From an uncultured Myxococcales bacterium (GTDB lineage Bacteria > Myxococcota > Myxococcia > Myxococcales > Myxococcaceae), in contig CALJKW010000078.1 of NCBI GenBank assembly GCA_937980205.1, positions 1-64,000 on the forward strand: a DNA stretch of 64,000 nt, read 5' to 3'. Of the stretch, positions 53,361 to 62,135 are shown one piece after another. Position numbers and translations under genes: made by a program. The notes under the pieces were generated by a model. It saw nothing but the letters and a program-made list of their open reading frames with translations. It ran no database searches and was not told the origin of the DNA. Numbering within the stretch: the first letter of the stretch is position 1; every line of letters starts with the position of its first letter.

Positions 53361-53690
53361 GTGTCGAAGCCCCCAACCGACGACGACCGCTTCAACCTGG
53401 AGCTCATCAAGCTCCTGTTGAAGATCGCCTGGGTGGACCAGGAGCTCGACACGCACGAGAAGAACCTCATCCTGGGAGCCGCCCGGAGCTGGGCGGTCCC
53501 CGAGCCCGAGCTCAAGCAGCTGTTGGCGCGGCTCGAGCAGGGAGACCCGCTGCCGGAGCCCGACGTCGCGCTGCTGAAGACGCGCGTCGACGACGTGATG
53601 ACGGCGGCGCGGGCGCTGGTGCTGTCGGATGGAAAGGTGAAGAAGGAGGAGTCGGCGTTGCTGAAGCAGCTCGCCGCGAGCTTAGGTTGA
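53361..53690 (+). CDS. TerB-like small helical protein
   Basis: A 109-residue all-helical protein from GTG 53361. The pattern LELIKLLLKIAWVDQELDTHE ... ILGAARSWAVPE and ALVLSDGKVKKEESALLKQL, with an Asp-x-x-Leu/Glu metal-like turn, matches TerB/DjlA-type helical bundles found in tellurite resistance and J-domain proteins. It is short, with no J domain. The downstream gene starts at TTG 53687, overlapping this stop (TTGA), so they are likely co-translated. Function inferred only at family level. Confidence 0.72.
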   Translation: MSKPPTDDDRFNLELIKLLLKIAWVDQELDTHEKNLILGAARSWAVPEPELKQLLARLEQGDPLPEPDVALLKTRVDDVMTAARALVLSDGKVKKEESALLKQLAASLG

Positions 53691-54877
53691 GCTTCGACGC
53701 CTTCGCAGAAGAGGTGAAGCGCTTCCTCGCGTCCGAAGGCGAGACGCGTCCGGTCGCGTACGACGCCGCGAAGGCGCGCGTCACGGTCGGAGACGGCCGC
53801 GGCCTCACCCACTTCGTCTCGCTGCGCAGCCTGAAGGCCCGCTACGACGCCATCGAAGAGCCGAAGGCGCGCGTGCGCGTGCTCGAGCGCGACCTCATCG
53901 CGCTGCGGTGGACGAAGCCGACGCTGCAGACGCTGGCGCGCCGGCTGTACCCGCGGCTGCGTCCGAAGGCGGCGCTGGCGTCGCTGGAGCTCAAGCGCAA
54001 GGTGCTCGAGAACGTGTCGAACGAGCCGGCGGCGGATCTGTCGGTGGCGCACCGCGACTTCAACTCGCTGTTCGCGGTGCAGCTGGTGTTTCAGCTCTCC
54101 GAGGAAGCGGTGGACGTGGGCTCCGACCGCCTGCAGGCGTGGGGGCGGAGCTTCGACGAGCTGCTGAAGCTGGCGTTCGAGAACCTGCTGAGCAACGCGA
54201 CGGAGGAGGTGCGCGAGGTGCGCCCGAACCTCTGGGCGCTGACCGGCGGAGGCGGGCACGTCGCGGCGCGGCTCTTGTTCGACGACGTGCTGGATCCGCT
54301 GCCGTTCAAAGACGAAGTCGTCGCGATGGTGCCGAACCAGAACGTGGTGCTGTTCGCTCCGAAGAGCGACGACGAGGCGCTCTCGCGCATGGCGCAGATC
54401 GGCCTGGACGCGAGCCAGGCGCCGTTCGGCCTGTGGGGCGTCGCGATGGCCAGGGTCGGCGGCAAGTGGGAGCCGTGGATGCCGGACGTTTCCAGGCCGG
54501 CGTACCTGGCGCTGAAGATCGCGGCGCTGCCCGGGGCGGTGAAGCTCTACACGCAGCACAAGGAGCTGCTGCTCGCGTGGCTGGAGATCCAGCGGCTCGC
54601 GTACGACGTGTCGCCGCTGCTCGCCATCCAAGACGAGAGCACCGTGTTCTCGACCGCGGTGTGGCAGCGAGGCATCCCCACCCTGCTGCCGCCGGCGGAC
54701 CGGGTCGCTGTGGTCGACACGAGCGGAGGCGGAGAGCCCAGGGCGTGGAGCGTGCCGTGGGGAGAGCTCGCGTCGCTGGGCGCGGTGCTGGAGCGGGCCG
54801 AAGGCGAGCTCGAGTACTGGAAGGCGACGGGCGTGGTGCCGCTGGACAAGCTGCAGACCTACCCGCAGGTGCAGTAA
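53687..54877 (+). CDS. DUF1444-like cytoplasmic protein
   Basis: A 396-residue protein from TTG 53687 (overlaps preceding TGA). It has the general make-up of DUF1444/YtpQ proteins: an N-terminal helical part (AFAEEVKRFLASEGETRPVA), a domain with RHDFN-like segment (VAHRDFNSLFAVQLVFQLSE), a GGGGHVAARLLFDDVLDPL turn, VAMVPNQNVVLFAPKSDD, and a beta-rich end. No signal or membrane span. No catalytic residues can be assigned. It is coupled to the TerB-like gene; the two may form one complex. Some segments are weakly similar, so the family name is tentative. Confidence 0.65.
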   Translation: MSFDAFAEEVKRFLASEGETRPVAYDAAKARVTVGDGRGLTHFVSLRSLKARYDAIEEPKARVRVLERDLIALRWTKPTLQTLARRLYPRLRPKAALASLELKRKVLENVSNEPAADLSVAHRDFNSLFAVQLVFQLSEEAVDVGSDRLQAWGRSFDELLKLAFENLLSNATEEVREVRPNLWALTGGGGHVAARLLFDDVLDPLPFKDEVVAMVPNQNVVLFAPKSDDEALSRMAQIGLDASQAPFGLWGVAMARVGGKWEPWMPDVSRPAYLALKIAALPGAVKLYTQHKELLLAWLEIQRLAYDVSPLLAIQDESTVFSTAVWQRGIPTLLPPADRVAVVDTSGGGEPRAWSVPWGELASLGAVLERAEGELEYWKATGVVPLDKLQTYPQVQ

Positions 54878-54890
54878 TCCGCTGCGGCGG

Positions 54891-56018
54891 ATGAACACGC
54901 GCGTCGCCATCGTTCTGCTCACGGTCGCCTGCAGCGCTCCGCCCCAAGTGGACGCAGGCGTCGAACCGGACGCCGGGGTCGCGGAAGACGCAGGGCAACC
55001 GGAAGACGCGGGCACCCCGGATGCCGGAACGGAAGTCGTCGACGCAGGGCCGGTCACCGCGACGGTCTTCCCGAGAGTCGGCGCGGCAACGGACAGCGAG
55101 CTGCAGCCCCAAGGCCCCGGCCTCATCCTCGGAGGCGGAGGCACCGACGTCGACGCCGCGTTCGTCTGGATGCGGCAGCAGCTGTCGGCGGACGCATTGA
55201 CGCGGCTGGGCGACGTCGTCGTCCTGCGAGCGAGCGGAGCCGACGGCTACACGCAGTACATCTACGACCTGGCGCCGTTCAACTCGGTGCAGACGGTGCT
55301 GCTGCCTCCGCCGTCGACGCTCGCGGACCTGCGGCTGGCAGCCTCGCTGGTGGACAAGGCGGAGGCGGTCTTCTTCGCCGGCGGAGACCAGTCCCGCTAC
55401 GCAGCCTGGGCCGGCACGGAGCTGCTGTCGGCCGTGCAGCGCGTCTACGACCGAGGCGGAGTGGTCGGGGGGACCAGTGCCGGTCTCGCGATGCTCGGCG
55501 AGTACGTCTACGACGCGAGGACGGGCTCGGCGACCTCTTCGGAGGCGCTCGCCAACCCGTACGCGGCTTCGATCTCGTTCACGCGAGGAGCGCTGCGCTT
55601 CCCGTTCCTGGCAGGGGCGATCACGGACAGCCACTTCCGGCCGCGAGACCGGTTCGGCCGTCTCACCGCCTTCATGGCGAGGCAGCAGGCGTCGAGCATC
55701 CTCGGCATCGGCGTGGACGAGCAGACGTCGGTGGTGGTCGACAAGACGGGGCGGGCCACCCTGCTCCGCCAAGGCGCGAGCACGGGAGCCGCATACTTCG
55801 TGGTGGGCGGGATGGCGACGCAGCTGCAGGCGGGTCAGCCGCTCGTGTACCCGGGGCTGACGGTGCTGCGGCTGGATGCGGCCGGGCAGTACTACGACCT
55901 GCCCCGCCGCTGCGGGACGGGGAGGTCGTACGGGCTCTCGGTGGACGCCCGGGCGGCGGACCCGTACGGCGGAGTGAACCCGTACACGGCGGCCGGGGTC
56001 ACCGGCACGTGCCCGTAA
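54891..56018 (+). CDS. Cyanophycinase-like S51 peptidase lipoprotein
   Basis: A 375-residue lipoprotein from ATG 54891 (signal MNTRVAIVLLTVAC). A DAG-rich acidic linker (EPDAGVAEDAGQPEDAG) is followed by the catalytic domain. Features of the S51/cyanophycinase family: GLILGGGGTDVDAAFVW, FFAGGDQSRY, nucleophile Ser196 in GGTSAGLAML, and ITDSHFRPRDRFGRL with probable catalytic His. Known relatives cleave the arginine-aspartate polymer cyanophycin; external cyanophycinases are known. No cyanophycin synthetase is in view, so scavenging of external polymer or another peptide is likely. Ends 52 bp before tRNA-Phe. Confidence 0.88.
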   Translation: MNTRVAIVLLTVACSAPPQVDAGVEPDAGVAEDAGQPEDAGTPDAGTEVVDAGPVTATVFPRVGAATDSELQPQGPGLILGGGGTDVDAAFVWMRQQLSADALTRLGDVVVLRASGADGYTQYIYDLAPFNSVQTVLLPPPSTLADLRLAASLVDKAEAVFFAGGDQSRYAAWAGTELLSAVQRVYDRGGVVGGTSAGLAMLGEYVYDARTGSATSSEALANPYAASISFTRGALRFPFLAGAITDSHFRPRDRFGRLTAFMARQQASSILGIGVDEQTSVVVDKTGRATLLRQGASTGAAYFVVGGMATQLQAGQPLVYPGLTVLRLDAAGQYYDLPRRCGTGRSYGLSVDARAADPYGGVNPYTAAGVTGTCP

Positions 56019-56070
56019 GAACGGTGTTGACGAAGGGCACCCCCGCGCGCCAAAAGACCCCCGCTTTCCC

Positions 56071-56143
56071 GCCCAGGTAGCTCAGTTGGTAGAGCAGGGG
56101 ACTGAAAATCCCCGTGTCGCTGGTTCGATTCCGGCCCTGGGCA
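56071..56143 (+). tRNA. tRNA-Phe (anticodon GAA)
   Basis: A 73-base tRNA: acceptor arm GCCCAGG with CCTGGGC, D arm GCTC-AGTTGGTA-GAGC, anticodon arm GGGGA-CTGAAAA-TCCCC with anticodon GAA, T arm GCTGG-TTCGATT-CCGGC. Discriminator A; the CCA is not coded. It marks the border to a region with other base composition, so its 3' half may be an integration target; no second copy is visible in the window. Confidence 0.97.
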
Positions 56144-56174
56144 CTGCAGGCTCATACCGTCGGCGCCATCACCG

Positions 56175-56681
56175 TCACTTTCTCCTGCGCCGTTTGGTCA
56201 CCAGAGACACCCTGCGCTCAACTTCTACACGCCGTCCTTCAACGAACACTTCGGCGGACGGAGGAAGTACTGAAGAGAGTTTGGGGACGGCTGCCGGTGA
56301 TGTGGCCACGGTGGCGGGAACACGGACCTCGTTGAGCGGCGCCCGGTACTCAGTCTCATTTCGCCGCGTCGACCCGATTGCGGAGTTCGGAGACGCGTTA
56401 GGCGGGACCACGGATTCACTCCGAAGACCAGTCGGGCTCCCGCGATCCACGCGCGACGGATTCCTCCGCCCCAATTTCCGAAGGCCGTTGCGCGCTTTCT
56501 TCGCCAGCAGACTCTTCTTCCACGGAACAACCTGTTTCGGTGGAGGCCGCTGGGCCGAAGTGGTCTTCTTCTTCGCCTTGCGCGGGCCTAGTACGGGCTT
56601 CTTCTTCGTTTTCTTCGGGGCCGTGAACCATGGGTTCCAGCCCGTTCGGTTCATGAAGTCGGACGCTCGCTTGAAGGCCAT
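56175..56681 (-). CDS. Small very basic hypothetical protein
   Basis: A 168-residue protein from ATG 56681 with a good Shine-Dalgarno (GAGGGAGGAAG just upstream). The N-terminal third is Lys-rich (KKTKKKPVLGPRKAKKK) and resembles nucleic-acid-binding tails of histone-like proteins; the C-terminal half is low in secondary-structure signal and rich in Ser, Pro, Arg. It sits between tRNA-Phe and the divergent defence-like run. I do not recognise a family. It may be a real accessory or a remnant; the ribosome site is the best evidence that it is expressed. Confidence 0.5.
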   Translation of the reverse strand: MAFKRASDFMNRTGWNPWFTAPKKTKKKPVLGPRKAKKKTTSAQRPPPKQVVPWKKSLLAKKARNGLRKLGRRNPSRVDRGSPTGLRSESVVPPNASPNSAIGSTRRNETEYRAPLNEVRVPATVATSPAAVPKLSSVLPPSAEVFVEGRRVEVERRVSLVTKRRRRK

Positions 56682-57021
56682 CTTCCTCCCTCATCGCATC
56701 TTGCCCGAGTCGTGCGCGCCCGGGCATCTGCGATGACGGAAAATGAGAAATGGAGCGTCCGCGCGGGTCTGCACCCCGCTTCGCCAAGCGGCAATCACGG
56801 CCCCTAGTCCCGTCGCGTTCGAACGGTACGAGCCGTGCTCCCTGGGCGCCCATGCGACCAACGACGCCCTTGATTTGCACAGCTGCTCTGAGAGCATCCG
56901 CGCCATGAGCCGCCGCCGGTCTACCGCCAAGCGCGTTCTCGGCGTTGCACTGAAGTTCCCGGCGCAACCGACAAGATCTCCTGTAAACATCGCGCCTCCC
57001 GCGCCGCACTCGACGAAGCCG
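56682..57021. other. Intergenic region between divergent island genes
   Basis: About 340 bp with no confident gene. The frame of the downstream protein is open through it back to ATG 56743, with further Met at 56905, and a minus-strand frame also crosses it (56691-57101), but neither shows a ribosome site. It should hold the promoters of the two divergent genes; no clear box was found. Confidence 0.45.
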
Positions 57022-60000
57022 ATGCTGTTAATCCCGAGAGTTCCCAAGTCCGTAATCACCGAAACCTTCGCGGCGCTGCGAGCAACGTCGCCGAACGGCA
57101 AAGAGGTCGCGTTGCGGCAACTAGCTACCGCTCATAGCGGTCGCGATGCCGATGCCGTCTCCGCACGGGCGTTGCTTTTGACCTTGGCGGACCTGGCGCA
57201 ACAAGGTTGGTCACTGGGTTCAGAGCGCAAGGGGGTCTTCGTCGCGCCGCCGGCCGCAACCGGTGCGGGCGGCGAGTCGGTCTCCTCCGTAAAGGAGCGT
57301 CAGCGCGCCTCCTTGCTTGCCGCTCGAGCGGCACAGTTGGGTGACGCGGCAGTCCGCGACTTCATCCGACGCGCTGAGACCAGCACGGTCGTCAAGGGGC
57401 GTCGGATATCCGTTCTCGATCTCATCGACGACGGACACGACCTTGCGGTGGCGCTGCGCGACATCGCGCGACTGCCGCCGAGTGAGCGCCACCACGCGCT
57501 GCGAGGCGTCGTTCGACCGGAGATCGACGTGGTTCTGGCCGACACACGGTGTTCTGAGACCGGCCTCCCCTTGATGGATGTCTGGCGCTATTTCCGGCAC
57601 ACGTGGTCACTTGAGTACCGCCCTACTCCGGGCCGAACGCTGCTGCTACTGATTCGGAACGCGGCCCGTCCACTCCGACCGATCATGGGAATCGCGTCGC
57701 TCGCCAACGCCTTGCCGCAACTCCGCGTTCGGGAGGAGTGGATCGGATGGACGCCACACGGAGTCCTCGCCGAGGCTCAGCGCGATACCGATACATGGAC
57801 GGAGCAACGCGAAGCGCTCCTCCGAACGCTCCGCACGGCAGAGAAGGCCGTCAGAGCCGATGACCTGCTCAAGGGCGGCGGGGGGAAACTTGTCGGGGAG
57901 GCTTTGGAGCAACGGCTCCGAGAACTTGCAGGCGCAGCGGCGAGCAGACGCGAGGAGATCCTGCGGGAACGCCAAGAACAACTCGACCGAGGGGAGGAGG
58001 TCGAGTCCTTGAAAAACCTGCCGCTACTAAAGAGCGGCGAGATTGATTGGATTGCGGCAAGCGAGCGCCCGCTCTTTCGGCACAAACGAGCGAAGACGCT
58101 CGCGGACGTCCTGTTCGCCCAACGGCTTCTCAAGGGTGCTTCGAAAGACGGGGCGACGTTCGCCAAGCAGTGCGCTGAAGACGTAGCGTTGCAGCGCGCG
58201 CTCGCAATTGGGCTGAGAGAGATTCGCAAGGTCGGGCTCGCAAGTCGACTCCTTGAACTGAATGTCTGCGGAGCGGTTGCGCCATACGGCGACTTGCTCG
58301 TGGGAAAGCTCGTCGCGCTCTCCGTCGGTAGTGCCGAAGTGCTCGCGGCGTACCGAGACCGGTACGGTGCCCAAGTAAGTGAGATTGCTTCGCAGATGGC
58401 GGGGAAAGCCGTGATTCGCAGCCCTGACGTTTGCGCAGTAACTACGACGAGCCTCTACGCCGTCTCTGCGAGCCAGTACAACCGGCTCCGAGTCAACGTA
58501 AAAACGAATGAAGGGGAAGTACCTCTACGTTGGGACGAAATCGGTGAAACAGAAGGCTTTGGAACCGTCCACCTAGGCGAAGATGCAGTGACCGCACTTC
58601 GCCAACTGTCGACAATTCGGCGTGGTGGGCGTTGGGTAAATAACGTCTTCGGCGAGGGGAATAGTGCGCGTCTCCGACAGGTCCGAGAAGGCCTCGAGGA
58701 GTTGGGCCTCGACACCGATTCGATTCTCCGACACAGCCAGTTTCGCAAGATGTACGGACTCGAAACGGTACGCGGCGGATTAAGGGCTTTGCGTCTCAAC
58801 CTTCCAACCGCTGCCGAGGCCCCGACGTTCGGGGCGATCGCCGAAGCCTGGAGGATGCGCTGGTTGACTCACCGGATCGAGAGTCGCGACGTTATCAGCC
58901 GAGTGGCTCAAGCCGGGGCCCAGACAGTGCGGGCGTCCCTAGCCCCGCCACAAACTGCGCAGCGAGATCTCTTCGCCCAGCCTGAAATTAGGGCTACGAA
59001 TGGGGCTCTTTCGGGAGCACGGAGACCATTCATGCCGCGGCAACCACGTCTTGAGCTTGTTCAGCACCTCTACAGGGACGCAGGGGCAGTCGCAGACCAC
59101 CATGACGCAGCCACCGTCGAGGCGCTTCACATCCCGACCAAACTCGACGATTTCATCCGCGAACGGGCGCAAGCGGGGGACATCATGTTCGTCACTGGAA
59201 ATCCCGGTGACGGCAAGACTCACCTGCTTAAGCGTCTTGCACCCGACATTGCCGCGGCAAAGGCCGAAGCCTGCCTTGACGCCAACGAAGTGGATGATGA
59301 CCACCTGCTCTCGATGATCGGTCGCGCCCTGAAGGCTAAGCGCGGATGCGTCATCGCCATCAACGAAGGCATCCTGGTCGAACTTCTCCGCAGGAACCGA
59401 AATGTCAGCTGGGCGAGTGATGTCGAGGAGCAACTGCTGCATCCGTTCAGCTACGTAGGCCCTGGTCAAAAGAGCGACGCGCGACAAAACGGCGAGACGA
59501 CGCGATTCAAGGTCATCGATCTCAACCAGCGCAACAACCTGGCGAAGGCCATCGTCGAGAGGGCGCTAGCCAAACTTCTCTCTTTCACTGGACCGTGCGC
59601 GAGTTGTCCTGGTGCTGAAAAATGCACGAGCCAATTCAACACTGCGAGGGTCGCTATACCCGAGGTGGCTCAGCGCCTTTCGCACTTGTTGGATGCTGTT
59701 GCCCGCACTGGCTTCCACGCGACCATGCGTGACTTGCATGGGTTCCTCGCCTACTTGTTGGTGGATCGAACAACGTGTGAGGGGCTGAATCACATCGCAT
59801 CGCCCCCCATCCCTTACTGGGAGAATGCGTTCGGTGGCGGGCAGGGCCCACTGTTTGACGCTGTCCGGCGTCTCGACCCACAACACCACCCGCTTCCGCT
59901 CCTTGATGATCTGCTCTGGCGATCGGCAGTCAGCGACGCCGACTGGATCATCGGCGGCGGCGGCAATGCGCCGGAGCCGGCCACGCTGCTCGAACGCCTC

Positions 60001-60615
60001 GCGATCTTTGTCAGTCAAAAGCGTCGCGCCCTGTTTGAGCATCGGGATGGTGTGCGCATTCTGGAGCAGACCGGGAGTCAGGCTGAGCGCATGCTGATTG
60101 ACTTGGTCAATCGCAAACAGGGGCCGAAAGAGGTCGTCCGGTTGTTAAACCGGTTCTTTGATCGAGATGACAGCAGCGGAGGGTTGCTGCGGCTGTGGAC
60201 CTCGCACAGGTACGACGCTCGCCCAAGCCGTTACGCGGCTTCGGCCAGCGAGGTTGCGACCTCGCAGTTGGAAGTTCGCGTTCCTACGCTCAGGTCTTCC
60301 GTTGCGACAGCCTTCGAGGATTTCCGACCCGACCACGTCATGTTGTGCCTGCGTGATTCGAAACCCAGCGACGGGCTACGGATCGACATTTCCCTGATCG
60401 ATGCGCTCCTTGCCGCGGAGCAAGGTCTGCCAGCTACTTTCCGGCGCGGCGAGCCGGAGGCGCGAGTGACTGCGTTCTTCGACCGCTTGGCGCGAAGCAT
60501 TGAAGAGTCTGCCGGCGCGACAACAGAGGTGAGGTTCGTCGACATGAACTCCGGAGCAAATCTTGTTCTGGGCGTCGACATTGCGGCAAAGCGCTACAGC
60601 AAGTCTTCGCGCTGA
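57022..60615 (+). CDS. DUF4338 (DruA-type) region fused to a P-loop ATPase
   Basis: A 1197-residue protein from ATG 57022; upstream starts to 56743 are possible. The N-terminal ~600 residues carry DUF4338 signatures: IMGIASLANALPQLRV then EEWIGWT (about 215-245), NVCGAVAPYGDLLVGKLVAL (~412-432), SLYAVSASQYNRLRV (~475-490), GFGTVHLG and NVFGEGNSARLRQVREGL (~550). DUF4338 is the core of Druantia protein DruA. From about residue 725 a P-loop ATPase begins: Walker A GNPGDGKTH (726), GCVIAINEG (~775), and a Cys cluster CASCPGAEKC (859, 862, 868), in the manner of DptF-type ATPases. Both halves are in one uninterrupted frame. Likely anti-phage; enzyme activity unknown. Confidence 0.82.
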   Translation: MLLIPRVPKSVITETFAALRATSPNGKEVALRQLATAHSGRDADAVSARALLLTLADLAQQGWSLGSERKGVFVAPPAATGAGGESVSSVKERQRASLLAARAAQLGDAAVRDFIRRAETSTVVKGRRISVLDLIDDGHDLAVALRDIARLPPSERHHALRGVVRPEIDVVLADTRCSETGLPLMDVWRYFRHTWSLEYRPTPGRTLLLLIRNAARPLRPIMGIASLANALPQLRVREEWIGWTPHGVLAEAQRDTDTWTEQREALLRTLRTAEKAVRADDLLKGGGGKLVGEALEQRLRELAGAAASRREEILRERQEQLDRGEEVESLKNLPLLKSGEIDWIAASERPLFRHKRAKTLADVLFAQRLLKGASKDGATFAKQCAEDVALQRALAIGLREIRKVGLASRLLELNVCGAVAPYGDLLVGKLVALSVGSAEVLAAYRDRYGAQVSEIASQMAGKAVIRSPDVCAVTTTSLYAVSASQYNRLRVNVKTNEGEVPLRWDEIGETEGFGTVHLGEDAVTALRQLSTIRRGGRWVNNVFGEGNSARLRQVREGLEELGLDTDSILRHSQFRKMYGLETVRGGLRALRLNLPTAAEAPTFGAIAEAWRMRWLTHRIESRDVISRVAQAGAQTVRASLAPPQTAQRDLFAQPEIRATNGALSGARRPFMPRQPRLELVQHLYRDAGAVADHHDAATVEALHIPTKLDDFIRERAQAGDIMFVTGNPGDGKTHLLKRLAPDIAAAKAEACLDANEVDDDHLLSMIGRALKAKRGCVIAINEGILVELLRRNRNVSWASDVEEQLLHPFSYVGPGQKSDARQNGETTRFKVIDLNQRNNLAKAIVERALAKLLSFTGPCASCPGAEKCTSQFNTARVAIPEVAQRLSHLLDAVARTGFHATMRDLHGFLAYLLVDRTTCEGLNHIASPPIPYWENAFGGGQGPLFDAVRRLDPQHHPLPLLDDLLWRSAVSDADWIIGGGGNAPEPATLLERLAIFVSQKRRALFEHRDGVRILEQTGSQAERMLIDLVNRKQGPKEVVRLLNRFFDRDDSSGGLLRLWTSHRYDARPSRYAASASEVATSQLEVRVPTLRSSVATAFEDFRPDHVMLCLRDSKPSDGLRIDISLIDALLAAEQGLPATFRRGEPEARVTAFFDRLARSIEESAGATTEVRFVDMNSGANLVLGVDIAAKRYSKSSR

Positions 60616-60635
60616 TCTTGCCTTAGGGTACTGAC

Positions 60636-62135
60636 ATGAACATCGGGGAAGTTCTCAACGGCGTTTACGATGATGAACTCGGTTGGCGACCGGCGTCTGG
60701 TGGCGTGAAACCTGTTCACATTGCCAATGGTGTCATGCGAGCCATAGTTGGGCGAAGCAACGACATCACGCCATTGGTCGAAGTCATCTCTTGGCGGCGA
60801 CGGGGCAGCCCAATTGAAGAACGGCGCCTCGATGCGCTCTTGGAGAAGGACTGGGGCGACGCAATCAAGGCATTCGCCGATGACGCTCCGGGTTTTGAGC
60901 GCGCACGTCGGTATCTGCATGGCGTTCTTGCTGCCGACGGTGCCGTGTTTCCCAGCCCAGAGCATAGCTCCGTTACCTTGACGTGCGCGCAGATGGCGTC
61001 ACGCGATGGCAACGATCGCGGCCTGGGTGAGTTCGGCTTCTTCCTGCTCGGCGGTGACCGGCAGTCGCCGCTCCCAAAGTTGCTCGCCGATCGAATGCTC
61101 GTGGATCGCCCCACGGACCCCGTCACCATCGCCGCGTGGCCCTTGCTCGTTGGCGACGGAAGGCCGGCGAAGCTCTCGGAGCGCTCTAGCCACTCGCTCA
61201 AGAAAAAGCACAGCCAAACGATCCTCGCGGAGTTCCGCGCTGCGGCGAGTTCCCTCGTCAGTCACGAGGAGACGCAGGGGAATCGCCTGCGCTCCCTTGA
61301 GCGAACCGTACACTTCGTGTGCGTGGCAACGCACGCGCACGCGCAAGCGGTGGCGGCGAACGGGAAGCTCGATACCCGGCCGCCGGCCCTGCTGGTTGCA
61401 GAAGCCGCAAAGGGAAGCGATCTTGCTATCGCAAGCGAACGCTCGCTCCGGCTAATTCACGACCGTTTTGGGCAGTGGCTCGCAGAACGGCTTGCTGACC
61501 GTCTCAATGCTGGCAAGCCGTGCACGGACGACGAGGTCCTTGAAGTTCCGAGTGGCACTGATGGTCGGGAGTTCCGAAAGATTCTCCGGACGATCGGCGT
61601 CGCGAAGAAGCCGCATGAGGAGCCGGACGAGGACGTGTTGGACGCCCGAATGAGCGCATTCAATGAGGCGAGACGGCGCTTCGGCAAGGATGAGCCCGCT
61701 GCGTGCCTCGGTGCCACGCTCGTTGAGTGCTACCTACGAGAGTACGAGTCAGGTGGACCGCGCGAAGCACTAACGCGACTCTGTGCACGAGCTGGTCTCC
61801 TCTATCCTCATTATCAAGGACGCTCGACGGAAAAGCGGTTTCAACCGAGCGCACCTGTCCTCGACATGCTGGTGCGCGCTTGCGTCACTGCAAACGAGGC
61901 GATCCCTCTAACGGAGTTCTTGGAACGTCTCTGGCACCGCTTTGGACTCATCGCTGGGGATCGTCGCAACGACCACTGGGACGATGGTGCCTATCTTCAC
62001 GAGCACGGTCTCGCCGTTGATCCCGGCCGCCTACGCGCGAACACTGATGCGCTTGTCTCGCAGCTGGTGACAATGGGGTTAGCGCGCCGCTACCCCGACA
62101 ACGTGACCTTCATCGGAGCCGCGCATGCCGGTTGA
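60636..62135 (+). CDS. Unrecognised protein of the island operon
   Basis: A 499-residue soluble protein, 20 bp after the ATPase gene, with TTAGGG before its ATG. No Walker motif or nuclease motif is obvious. The first half is mixed helix and strand (GFFLLGGDRQSPLPKLLADR); the middle is charged and helical; the last ~80 residues look like a winged helix (LDMLVRACVTANEAIPLTEF, LVSQLVTMGLARRY). By gene order it holds the place that DptG has in dptFGH. Sequence match to DptG could not be judged. It overlaps the next gene by 11 bp. Confidence 0.7.
   Translation: MNIGEVLNGVYDDELGWRPASGGVKPVHIANGVMRAIVGRSNDITPLVEVISWRRRGSPIEERRLDALLEKDWGDAIKAFADDAPGFERARRYLHGVLAADGAVFPSPEHSSVTLTCAQMASRDGNDRGLGEFGFFLLGGDRQSPLPKLLADRMLVDRPTDPVTIAAWPLLVGDGRPAKLSERSSHSLKKKHSQTILAEFRAAASSLVSHEETQGNRLRSLERTVHFVCVATHAHAQAVAANGKLDTRPPALLVAEAAKGSDLAIASERSLRLIHDRFGQWLAERLADRLNAGKPCTDDEVLEVPSGTDGREFRKILRTIGVAKKPHEEPDEDVLDARMSAFNEARRRFGKDEPAACLGATLVECYLREYESGGPREALTRLCARAGLLYPHYQGRSTEKRFQPSAPVLDMLVRACVTANEAIPLTEFLERLWHRFGLIAGDRRNDHWDDGAYLHEHGLAVDPGRLRANTDALVSQLVTMGLARRYPDNVTFIGAAHAG

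Noticed and set aside
56086..56736. 216-residue plus-strand frame starting within tRNA-Phe
   Set aside because: It begins inside the tRNA and is antisense to the basic protein that has a good ribosome site.
56691..57101. 136-residue minus-strand frame before the DUF4338 gene
   Set aside because: No ribosome site or domain, and it overlaps the start of the fusion protein.
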